From: Adiantum capillus-veneris
Lineage: Eukaryota > Streptophyta > Polypodiopsida > Polypodiales > Pteridaceae
Length of the DNA stretch: 64,000 nucleotides
Direction: 5' to 3'
Assembly: GCA_014529385.2 (NCBI GenBank)
Contig: CM043945.1
Location: 98,186,612 to 98,250,611 of the forward strand
Shown here: in pieces, positions 46,527 through 58,250 of the stretch
How positions within the stretch are numbered: position 1 is the stretch's first letter
How the letters are laid out: the number at the start of each line of letters is the position of its first letter
Program-made: the position numbers and the translations under genes
Notes under the pieces: generated by a model
The model's database searches: none
Told to the model about the DNA's origin: nothing
Seen by the model: the letters and a program-made list of their open reading frames with translations, nothing else

Positions 46527-48998
46527 CTTTAGTGGCACACATCACCTAAGCTCAATAGTCACTGATCACTCTAAATTAAAGCAACCAGCCTAGTTCATAC
46601 TTTCTAAAGCAACAAAGAATCTGAAGGATTGTAAAGCGTAACTATTATCAACATAAAAGTTGATCTTCACTTGCACATACTAGTACTACTCCCTTGATGA
46701 TACCTTGTATCCAAAGACAATTCCAAGTCCAAAAGTGTACCAGCCATAAGAGTCTCAAACACCTTCACAAGCTCACCACATAGGTAACAATGAGTTCATA
46801 CGACCTTAGTCCGAATATCATAAACAGACTACAAATGCTGCACATTTTGTTTAGCCCTTCAACAATCTTTCGAGCGTGCCACATTCCTTTCAGTTAGCAC
46901 TTTGGAAAGTTTTGTGCTGCAAGATTCCATAAGATTAAGGGAACTCATTCATCTTTGGCAATATTTTGGCTTTACATATTAAAATTAAGATGTTCTCCTC
47001 ATCTTGTCTCACATGCTAACAATCTATAGGTACTATCTCTTTGGCATTTATGAAACTAGTTTACTCTTCCTAATTTGCTCAAGCAATCTCCAAATAAGCT
47101 TCGATCTAGCAAAGTTGCATTGGAGAGAAGCCCTTATGACATGCTTAGATTAGCACTTAGGTGCACATATGTCGCACACACAGTACATACACGTGTCTAC
47201 CCCCCCCCCCCCCCCCCCCCCCCCGCCACCCCAAAAAAAAACAAAAACAAAGACACACCACAATAATTTTAGTAATGAGAATTTGGCTTTGAACATTTTT
47301 AGAACACTAGGATGGTAACTGGGTAGGAGATAAAAGGGTTCTTTCAATGTTTTGAAATAGAACAAATTACTCGTAAGTAGGCTTGTAAATTTGTACTTTG
47401 CTAGAATATTTTATTGAGCTTAAAGGTGCAACTCATCTTCTTATTCTAAAATTAATTTATTTATTAAAATTAGAATTTGTGTAAATTTTATTATTATTTT
47501 CTCCAAATAAAGTCCCAAGTAGATGTAACAATGCATTTTGCAAATTATAGTAAATTCTCAAGGTCAAACCCCTATTGTGTACACCAAAGAAATTTGTTTG
47601 ACCCCAAGAGTTCTTTTTGCAAAAAATTTGATGAAATATTTAAAAAAATACATGCCTAAAAAGTTTTATTTAGAATCTATAATTTCATATGAAGAGATGA
47701 CATTTTTGTAATTCTGCAAACATATTATTGATGTTTTTATAGCTGGGCATTAGAAATATGTTTTTATGGTAGAAATTGGTACTTTACTGACATCATCATT
47801 ATGAACGAATGAAAAGTATAGAAAAGGGCAATACTAAGAGAATCAAAGTGTCAGGACACCGGCAAGGCCAGACTAGACAAGGGCAAGGCCGGGCTAGGCA
47901 GCGTGGAAGGGAGTCCAACTAGGGCAAAGGGCTAGGGGCCATGCTATATAGTGGGTGGTTGGGTGGTGGACTCCTAGGTTCTAGTTCCCCTTCTATATCA
48001 TTGGTATCAGAGCTCAGGGGGGAGATCTATGGAGAAATGGGACCTTGCATGGCTGGGGTATCTCTCTCTCTCTTTCTCTCTCTCAGTCGTTCATGGAGAA
48101 TCGTGGAGAATATCTCCCCCTCTCTCTCTTGATCGAAGAGGAAGGCAATCTCTCTCTTGCGAGCTATGGAGGGCATGGCTCTCACGTTTGTGGAGCTTTT
48201 TGCATGTCTTGCATACGGAGGATCAAGGACAGGCGTGGCCAAGGGCCTTGGGAAGAAGAAGGCCATGGAGTTCTTGGCATGAACTTAATACTACATGCAA
48301 ACCGGGTCGAAGTTCACAGCGTGTGTAGAGATGCTTAACAAGCCGAGGAAGAGGTCGAAGATCCGCGTGCACGGAGGCTTGGGGCGAGAAGAGGCCCGGA
48401 TTCGAACTCCATCAAATCGGGCTAGGGCGGGCTCGTTAAGGTCGCAAGGCCATGAAGAGGAACTCCCGACACAGGGCCGAGGCTGGGCGAGCTTTGCAGG
48501 GGGCGCGATTCCCTCTCCTCCTCTCTCACGGCGTTGCTTATTCCGCCATCGCTGCGACAATTAAAGTTTCTTTTCATTTTTTATTTAAAAAGAAAACAAA
48601 CAAACCCTCTCAACCTCTGCATGGTATGGTTCCCATAAGGGCTTTCGCCCACGGAAGAGACCTCTATGCCAAGGGCTAGCAAGCTTGCACCTTCGTACGG
48701 AAGTCGAATGCAGTCAGCAAGGCCAAGGTGCAGAATTTTTAGAAGTACAGCCGAAGAACATGCAAGTCTTGATGAGGACATGATCCTCTATGGGGAAGTT
48801 TTCAAGGCTTCAATTTCTACTCATGGAAGATCGCCATTGCCCTCGTATTTGTGTTCGGCAAGGTTACAAGACAATATGGTGATAGATCCGCATGTTACGC
48901 ACTAGAAGCATGGCTTATTTTATACTTGACATCATGCAGAGATTCATGGTCTTTTTTTTAATGAGTTTTTTAGCGATATGCATGCTTTCATCTTGCAG

Positions 48999-49328
48999 GA
49001 AATAGACCATGGCTACTTGGAACTGTTGGCAAGGCACGGCCTATTGCTCGCTTTGAGCAAGAGTATACAGATGCTTGGCATGGCCGCATACGATTTAAGC
49101 CGTCAACAAGCGTCTCTCTTTCTCCATATTTCACCTCTGCAATTTGAATTTTGGATGGGGCAAGCCTCCTACGACGATCTTAATGACCGGTTCCAAGATT
49201 ACAGAAGCTCAAACACATCGGCCAATGGTCCACAAGGTCGACGATTGTACATCATTGGGACAACGGAGCAAGGTTCCATCCAAAAATTAATTGTTACGGA
49301 GGCAAGACCTGTCAGTTACTGTACTTAA
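48999..49328 (+). CDS. Unrecognised exon-like frame inside LTR-2
   Basis: After a pyrimidine-rich stretch ending TCTTGCAG, an open frame of about 109 codons encodes EIDHGYLELLARHGLLLALS and later LQFEFWMGQASYDDLNDRF, ending TAA. I recognise no family. The apparent splice acceptor, the higher GC content than nearby DNA and partial similarity to 32990-33300 on the minus strand fit either a decayed gag or a captured host exon. Confidence 0.25.
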   Translation, partial: EIDHGYLELLARHGLLLALSKSIQMLGMAAYDLSRQQASLFLHISPLQFEFWMGQASYDDLNDRFQDYRSSNTSANGPQGRRLYIIGTTEQGSIQKLIVTEARPVSYCT

Positions 49329-52300
49329 TAAGGTCTTCCCGTACTTCAAGCATGGCAAGTAGCGATTGCCTTAGTTCAGCAAGGGAAAAGTACGACAATT
49401 CATTCTTTTGTTATTTTAATCATGGACATTGGCACATGTACTTCATACCATGGGTAGCATCCAAAGTCGGGCTACTAAGCTGTATCATACATTAGCATGT
49501 GGGTGAAAAAGCATGGAGATTCCAAATGTTTTTGGCATCTCCCGGACATCGGCATGGCCGATTCCTAGACTTGTAGCAAAGGATTTGCAATTTTTCTACA
49601 GCATGGCTTCTCGGTTTTTACAACCCATGAGTGTATCTGATCCATACGCTCACTCACTTTAGCAGATTTGAGCGCACTACCAGCAACTTTTCCACAAGTG
49701 GGCGACAAGGTTAGTACATTTCAAGTTCTGTTTGTTCTTGCCTATGTTTTACTTTTCATTTTGGAAAAGATTCTTTGCTATACAAAGAAAAGTGCTTGAG
49801 CAGACTCCATAAGACGCCGTTGTACAAAGCAAAGTGCTTTTCCCGACTTCATGTGTAGTACGACTTCTCTTATGGGCCAAGGTATTATCTATTGACCTTA
49901 GATCATTCTCACGCACACATCTTTGGCACTATGTGGATATAAGATCACAGTTTCCGCAACGGTGCACTGTGATGTATCCATGCCAGTGTAATCGTGCACA
50001 ACACGTATACCAACGGCTCCCAAGGTTGAGGCTATCATGGCAGCCACAAGATTTTTATTCTAATTTTTATTCTATTTTTTTCTAAGAATGCACAACGTAC
50101 TAGTCTACTGGACGTCAGACACTCCATTGGGGTACACGCTTCCACTATAACACCAGACACTTTGTCAAGGACAAGATAAGTTATGGATTGTTTAACATGA
50201 TTTTTGGGTCGTTGTCAAAATACAACAACACTAAAAAGAACCTAAAACTCAAACTTAATTCCAAGGCAAAGTTCTATCATAAGTCGCATTGGTGTCGTCA
50301 CAACAACATACACGGTAGGTGGGTCAGTCTATGACTTGTTTGTGTCTTTCTGTTACCTCTCTCGATGAGAGTCATCGCAGAAAACTGTTGCATGCTTATA
50401 GGATAAGTTGGACGTTAGGCATAAGATTCACAAGAGCATGGCAATCAACTATACACGTCATAGTCGTTTAAGGAAAGTTCATCAGCCTGGCATGCTCTTC
50501 TTTTCTCTCTTTATTACTTCCCTCAAAGAATAATGAAAACTTTTTTAAGAATATTTTGATTTATGTTTTGCTCGTGAGTCATCCTGATCCAAGGTGCTCC
50601 AGCTCTCCTCTAGTAAGAGACCAAGACGCCACTCCAATTAGTCTTCATCGGTTTCTCGATTGAACACTAATTTTTTATTGGCACAAGGGCTATGAGCCAC
50701 ACAGGCTAAGAGCCATTGTCAGACCTAGGGTAAGACCCAATGCTAGTATTTCTTGGGTGACTGTTCTCCAACTTGAACAGACCTATCCCATGGAGTTCCC
50801 ATTGATGTTAATGGCCAAACAAGAGTCTTGCCATTACAGATCTTTTGGGTGTTTTGTAAGCACTACATGTTTCTAGTGCGACGCTCAGGTTGAGTTTTTG
50901 ATACTCTTGAAATCACATCAGCTGATCTATACCATGGAGTCTAGAGGCAGCAAACAGTTCACACATCATAGATGTTGATATGAGTTAGGTATCTCACTTG
51001 GGTGGATTTCTTGCTCTAGCACTACGAGTGTCTATGGCATCACAGTTTTGGGGTACGACCCAGCAGGAGCTTGCTACGTCACCCCATAGGCATTGAGGAT
51101 CACATTTTGATCTATTCTCATTATACTTTCAACAACAGAATTCCACAATCTATCACGCAATAGCAGTAAAATTCAACTTTTCAACTTTTCAAGTTGATTC
51201 ACATCATTCTGTACACGGTTAATTATGTTGGCTACCATTACCTGCTAGTCGAGCAGTTTCTACAAAGGGTCTTACCAAGTGGTTTGACTATGTCGATTTT
51301 ACCCAACGAGTTTGGATTGCGAAGCAACACCCAAGGTTTCCAGTACAATATTTCTTGGTTTTTCCGCAGAGCTGGGAGACAAACTCCCCTCCTACAAGTA
51401 AGTGACCATTAAGTTGAAATCTCCAGGTACACATCTATTGATATGGTGTTACTCCATTTTTTAGTATGCTTTTCTTGGTTCCTTCAAGTCGTATAAATCT
51501 ACTTGAATATTTCTGAGTCATGCATGGGGCATGTCGGAACAAAGTATTTTGGGCCGTAGTGTCCAATGTACATTATCCTGTTATGAATCCACTTGTAGGA
51601 TTCGATTTGGCACATGTTGTCACGTGGGATAAAACATGGTCTAGGGCTCAAGGAGTTCGGTTTATCTAGTGTGGAGCAATGAATGAGGGTTCCTCTCACT
51701 CTTGTCGCAGAGTGTTTAGAGTCACCTCCACACACAAGTACATCTTGTACTTGTAGGATGTTCTTTTTTCAAACATCCTTAGTTGAGACATATTCCACAT
51801 GTGGCGAATATGAGTCTCTATGACTAACACTCACACCCACTATTTCAAGTATGTGTCACGACAAAGTCACTAAGTGCTGGTCTGATCAGTTTTTTAGACC
51901 ATTTTCAGTACGACGTATCTGGAGCAATTTGAATGGCCAGAAATTATCGGATACTTAGAAGGACTTTTCAAGGTACAAGTACTGCTAAACAACATTACAG
52001 ATGGTTGTTTATACATATAGCAAATGAAAAAGTTTCATTGTTTGTACCTAGAAGTGATCACTGTTTCACCTTCTATTATGGTTCAGACATTTCAGCAAGG
52101 CTTGCCAAATATTGCAACTGAAAGCTGTATTTAGTTTTTTTTTCCGAACTATTTATATTCCTTTTTAAAATGTGTGCTAGGCGCATCACATTTGTCATAA
52201 GTATTGGCAAGGATCACCATGGATATACAAGTGAGGATCTGTTTTTTGCTAGATGTATGCACACTAGGTGTTATGGGCCTTAGTGTTTAGCAAAGGCTGA

Positions 52301-52558
52301 TTTGGAATGGCATGCATATTCCTCAAGTTGTTGCTTATGACGCATTTTTTCACTCTATGTCCAGTATCTCAATGAGTTTACTTTTCGGTCTACCAATCAC
52401 CAATAAAGGTCATGGCTCGGTTTGGATGCTTGTAGATTTTTCAAGTTAACACAATGGTTATTCATGCAATTGTTGATTCCTCAGCAATGTGGTACGATAT
52501 TGTGATCCCCGCTTACCAGCCATCTGGAAAGACTGGCTGTAAACCGTGGGGGAAACAC

Positions 52559-52676
52559 ACCTCAGTACTATCACTTATCCAAGGGGATATACAGATTACA
52601 AAGTGTAATCTTGATACACCTCAGTATTGTCACTTATCCAAGGGGATATGCAATTTACAAAGTGTAATCTCGTACT
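52559..52676 (+). repeat. ~60-bp tandem duplication in LTR-2
   Basis: Two adjacent copies of CACTTATCCAAGGGGATAT with flanking bases. The equivalent place in LTR-1 (about 1140-1190) has one copy. Confidence 0.75.
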
Positions 52677-54639
52677 AAAGGATATGCAAGTGCGTCCGTT
52701 AGCACCACGCGATCCAATTAGTAAGCATTTATTGCTCTACTTGGAGGTTGCTTATAAACTTGAAGCATGATTGCGACTAGGTGTAGTCTCTTCATGTATA
52801 AAGCAAGTTCTCAACCTTGAACACTAGTGATGGTGGGGTTATGTACTGCTGAAATTGGAAAACAAGTCAAGGACTTAAACTTAGCTGATGAGTATGTTAG
52901 CAAGTTACTCTTTAGGGTACATATTTGTGTGATAACTCGTTTTGAATACTCATGTGTGTTCTAAATGGAGTCTACACACAATGATACGATAGGAATCGGT
53001 AACACAAGCTGGCTGCAAATGGACAACAATGTGGAAAATCAAGATGTTTCATTGAACCTCTACGGAACCGTGTTCTGATCAACCAAACAGCTGGATCCAT
53101 GAAGGATTCCACTTGGGAAAACATTAGTGTTCTTAAGAAGAAGTTTTGTTTTTGAGAACGAAAACTCTTCTTAAGGGGGGAGTAATGTCAGGACACAGGC
53201 AAGGCCGGACTAGACAAGGGCAAGGCCGGGCTAGGCAGTGTGGAAAGGGAGTCCAAATAGGGCAAAGGGCCAGGGGCCATGCTATATAGTGGGTGGTTGG
53301 GTGGTGGACTCCTAGGTTCTAGTTCCCATTGTCTAACACAAAGATACTAGTGGACATTTTTAAAAATTGGATACAATGATCATAGTTCTCATGGTGGAAT
53401 TTTGATATGATAAATATTTTTTTCATGGTTCCCATGGTCAAATTCACATGTTTAAGAGAATATGTTATTATCTTGAAATTAGCTTAGTTTTGAGTAAAAC
53501 AAAAATTTGCCACAAAATTTGTACGTGGTAAGAGCCCCACTATATTTTGTTCAACAGAAATTTCTTTAAAGCATTGTAAAATGTTCTAAGGAATTTAGAA
53601 TAAAATCTTTTTTTTATAAAAAGCTTCAAGAATAGAATCTCAAAGCTTAAAACACAAATTTTCCTCTCTAGACTAGAGAAAGATAATGCCCAAAATCTAA
53701 GCTTGAAATATAAAGGGAATGGTCACGCCAAGAGACATAAGGTGTTTTTGGAACATTCAAGAGCCAAGAAGATCATATCTATGCGATCAAAAAATAATTT
53801 AAATATGATTGTCACTCCTTGATCTAGAGAGATAATATACAGAAAAGCTTTGTTTTAAACTATGGAAATAGCAAGAATAGCCATGCCAAAGCTTGGAGAG
53901 GACACGAGACTTGGAAACATTGATAAGAGATTACAAAGAATCTTCAAGGGAGAGGTATTGCCATCAATTATGCATATTTGGTTATGCTTTTTAATGTTTT
54001 ATGCGAATTATGTTTGGAACATCTTTAGAATAAATTTTCTTATTGAAACAAAAACCGAGTTATAAAAAGAAAAAAATGCTTTTCAAAAAGCATGATTTTT
54101 GAAGAGGACAATTTCATGAGGAAGAATCTACTCACGTATGAAACTTGAATACATTAAGTGCTTCCTTTTTGAGGTTCATTAGTTTGTATGGATTTGAGGT
54201 AATTATATCTTGTTTATTGACATGAGTTTTTAGCTGATTCCATTGACGCTTTTCTCTTCAATACTCTGATACAAGCCTCCTCCTGATATTCTTCAATGAC
54301 CTATTGGCATCTAATTTTGTGTTCTTTTACTGCATGCATTCTCTCTAAAAGGTCATTGATTAGTGGAAAATTGTATTTACATAAGTGACAACCACTTATC
54401 CAATTTTCCTTGCATGCTCTTTTTTGGAGTCTAACTCTAATGTGGTCATTCTTTTTTCTTCTAGATCATTTGTAGCATCATAGTAATGGTTAGAGAAGCT
54501 TTGTTGATAATCAAGCGACACAATCATTATCATTTGGATAGGAATAATTTGATAGCCTTCTTCATCATAGAATAAGGTGGGTGTGGACTCGTTAATGCAA
54601 GCATCCATGGTAGCAATTTGAATTTGACTCCAGTCAAAT

Positions 54640-55240
54640 GCCTTGACAAGTGTTCAAGAAAGGTTCAAGTACGTAATCAACATCCTTTAATTCCCAATCC
54701 AAGATTTTTACAATGCTTTCGTTCTAAACTACCATTTTTTGAAGCCCCACACATCCAAATAGGAGTGCCTTTATTCAACCATGATGGTAATTTAGTTTTA
54801 GTTGATGTTTCAGAGTCAAAATCTTCAATAGGTGTTTTTAGTATATCCTTGTAAGAGTGAGCCTTCAAATTTACTTGTAAGTGATTCTACTTATTCTAGA
54901 TACAAGTAGTCATTTCCTCAATCTTGGATCAATTGTGTCTCCCTCATGAAAGGTCATCCCAAAATGATTTTGTAATTGATTTTCTTTCCAAAATCTACAA
55001 TGACAAAAGTGTGTTGGTAGTCAATTCCTTATGAGATGACTATCACATTTTTAAGTAGTCCCATTGGTCATTAGACGTGATTGCCTACCAATTGTACGTT
55101 CATTCTCGTTTACCTGATTGATGGTCTACCCCAGGCTTCCCATATTGCTTTAGTGGATATGACAATGCCAACTCATTGTCTAGTATAGCCATGGTTTCTA
55201 CATCATTATATTATGTAGGAAGAGTTGTGTTTTCTTCATT
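54640..55240 (-). pseudogene. Decayed Ty3/gypsy protease-like region
   Basis: The minus strand reads, with several stops and frameshifts, like the retropepsin region of a gypsy element. An AILDNELAL stretch sits where the protease active site is expected, followed downstream by FVIVDFGKKINYKIILG and a DPRLR block. No intact frame remains. The assignment rests on the general pattern of the family. Confidence 0.4.
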
Positions 55241-55559
55241 CTCTTCACACTAGTTTCCTACTTTGTTCATCAAAACAGATTTGACATGTTTGCTACGTAT
55301 TTTTCTAATCGCACCTCTTTGCCCTTTTTCTTTGTTAGTCATGTGATTCCCACTTTCTCTTTAAGGTATCCTACAGATCTTTCCATAGATGTGGTCTGAT
55401 CTTCAATAGTTCTTTCAATGTTATGGTGCACTAAATGAGGACTGAAACTTAAGTGGGAGAATGCACAAGGTGAAGTGAAAGAGAAGAAAGATAAGTCAAA
55501 AATCGAAGTAGATCTAGTTATCTTCGGTCCCTGAAAGTGAAAAGACTTTTTCTTGGATA

Positions 55560-55654
55560 TTCTCCAAGCTCAACAGTTTGTTATAAAGATATTTTGTATA
55601 TGTTGAAAATAGTCGGTAAATATAGTGATATTGTTTCTCTCTTTTTTTTTAAGT

Positions 55655-55702
<48 letters not shown>

Positions 55703-57059
55703 GATCTAAGCATCTTCTATCACTTATTAGCGCTCTTCCTAGTGGACATACATGGTAGCTCTTGGTTTGGCAAGTCTCTATCATCTGCAAAAAATGCGAT
55801 GTCCATACGATGCAACCCTTTCCCTCATCTAACTAGCAAGATTCCTTACCACCTTGTCTTAAGCAGACACAAACTCAAAAGAGATTGAAATTTTTTGCAA
55901 ACAAATTATGGCCTTCTAGACATCTGCTAGAGTTTTCCAAACAATAATCCAAAATGGAAAGGAGTCGAATCTTCCATCTTTGTGAACTAATCTGTTCAAT
56001 TGATCTATATTTAAATTTCCAAAAAAACATATTTTTGCTAGCAATGGTGACACATGTATAAGGACGACTTGATTTGTATAATCATGATTGGGGAGAGATG
56101 GTGCTAACATTTAGTGTTTGGGTTTAGAGAAAGCTCTCTCTCTCTCTCTCTCTCTCTCTGTGATCATATCTCTTTTTAGAAAAGAAATATATATATACGT
56201 GAGAAAATCACTTGATAACTTTGCTCGGTTTTGAGCTTGCTCGGATAAGTTCGCTCGATGTTTGGTAGAACTCCACCCCTGTGTGTGTGATAGGAAGCAG
56301 GGTTCCTACAGGTGGTCTAGTGCAGTCCTGTTGCGCTCGCGTCCTGTTTTCAAGTGTGTGGAGGAGTGAATGAGAGCTTTCTCTCTTCATTTTTTCACTT
56401 GGGAGAGTCTATGAAAGTTCTGAGGTTTCCATGGATGTGTGTGTGCAAGGAATTGAGGGAAGAAGGTGCAGCTTTCTGCAAGACTATGTGACCCTGTATC
56501 GGTGCCATTAGGGATGGCGCTACTCCAAAGAGTTCAACAGAGTGGAGTTTGGTGAAGGCTTTGCAATGGTTTGAGAGTGGCCTTTTGTGGCTGGAGTTTT
56601 TGGGTTTTTTATGGTTTTTCTTGTATATTTTGGTCACCATCAAGCGTGATTTCAAGTGTTGATCACCTCGACTCACCTTGTAGTGTCTCTGGGCAGGCAA
56701 GGGCTTGTAGGTCAAGACGTTTGGAGTTTGAATTGAGCTTGTGGGTAGAATTTTCAGGGAGCTTTTGAGTGGTGATGAGTGAGGTGAGGAATTTAAGTAA
56801 ATTCCTTGTATTGTGTTGAGTTGTCTAGGTGTGTGAGTGTGCGCACGGCATCTTTTGCTCCATCAATGTCTTCGGTTACCGTCGTCCACTTCCTTCTTTT
56901 GTTGCTTACTGAGCTTGACTCCTTCAACAACTCCCCTTACCCAGTCTTTATGTGATCCAAAAGCGAGAGAAAGAGTGGCTTTCCCTTCCTTGCTTAGATC
57001 CGAGAGCCTTCTTCCTTGCTTGTGTCCGAGAGCGAGAGAGAGAATGGCTTCTTCCTTGC

Positions 57060-57132
<73 letters not shown>

Positions 57133-58250
57133 TTCTTCCTCTTCTCCGACTCCTTGCTCCCCTCTTTTGCATGTGCCTCCCCCTCCCTTCATTTTCTTTC
57201 TCTTTCCCACTTAATACCCTCATTTTGCCTATTGGGTGGCCATTGGTTCCATAGTGGGAGGACACTTGCTTAAATACAAAAAACTTGGGCGGCCATTCGG
57301 CCCGTATGCTCCATAATGCACCACATTTGGTATGCGCATCGACCAAAGCATTGTTAAGCACATTATCCTCCTGCAACAGTCCTTCACTAACAATATCATT
57401 GTGAGTTTTGTTGCCCGTAACAAGATCTTGAATAGTGCCACATGCCCTCAAGATGCAAGTACAAGTGATTGCATTTGCTAGAAGGCATTCCCTCTAGATT
57501 TAGTTAAAACTACCATGAGCTTCTTTGCCACAACCATATCGGGCATATCTTGATTTCGATGTACTGCATACGATGACATTCATTGTTGCCGAATTCAAGC
57601 ATTAACTTCTTTCACTCCAGACTCCGATTTTGGAAATCTATAAATCCCTTTAGCCTTCACTCATCATATAGTCTCCATACAAACCCTTGCTAGGCTGTAA
57701 AATTCCCAGATGGCATACTGATCGGGGCGATCGATCTAGCAAAAAATTGGCCCCAAGGGAAACTTAAGCTGGTAATAACTTCGCAAAACCAAATCTCCGA
57801 TTGCTGATCTGAAAAGATCGACATGCTCCACAAAGTGAGCACTTCAAGTCCATGCGTTCACTTCATTTCTGAACCCTCAGTTGCACTTGCCCGATCCGGT
57901 AGAGAATTTCAATTGACTCAAACTTCAAACTGCCTTAACTTCTTCACCGCAGCTATAATCGACAAGCCATAAAGATATGCCGATAGAGCACTTCAAGCAC
58001 TATAGTTCTATATCATAAACACCCATATGTGCTCACTTCAAGAATACTCTTTTTTAGCATCATTCAGGAATATGTTGGCCCTTTAAAGCCGCATCTAGCA
58101 TACATTAATCATAAAACTAGCTTGTTAGCAAGCCTTGAACACTGATCATTAATTAGGTAAGCTGCACGACCACGGTATGACATGTATGTATGTGGTTATT
58201 TCTATGTCTTCAATAAGATAGAGTGAGGCTTGGCAGCCCCAGAAATCCCA
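55560..58250. other. Region without recognisable genes, GA tracts
   Basis: Only microsatellites stand out: GA at 55659-55694, CT at 56132-56159 and GA at 57064-57129. Around the last, a short unit with GAGAGAATGGCTTCTTCCTT recurs two or three times. Possibly 57600-58250 is the LTR of the gypsy remnant downstream, but I cannot find its partner. Confidence 0.55.

Larger units (their letters stand above)
47849..53338 (+). mobile_element. LTR-2: non-autonomous LTR retrotransposon
   Basis: LTRs 47849-48000 and 53186-53338 (TGTCAGGACAC...CA) are flanked by the perfect target duplication CAAAG (47844-47848, 53339-53343). The primer site TGGTATCAGAGC (48002-48013) is the initiator-Met type, and AAGGGGGGAGTAA (53173-53185) is the polypurine tract. 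The 5.2-kb interior has no protease, integrase or reverse transcriptase motif, and frames are short. Its 5' part is more GC-rich and contains exon-like frames; its 3' part matches 615-3100 in reverse. It is the cleanest copy of the LTR-1 family. Confidence 0.88.
46527..54395 (+). repeat. Tandem segment copy 3, split by LTR-2
   Basis: Pieces 46527-47848 and 53344-54395 together match copy 1 downstream of the FRO stop codon; the exon itself is absent. A C25 tract is at 47200-47224. LTR-2 sits between the pieces. Confidence 0.85.

Noticed and set aside
47849-53338. Integrated pararetrovirus or complete Copia in LTR-2
   Set aside because: No reverse transcriptase, coat or movement-protein motif is seen, while LTRs, primer site, polypurine tract and 5-bp target duplication fit a non-autonomous LTR retrotransposon.
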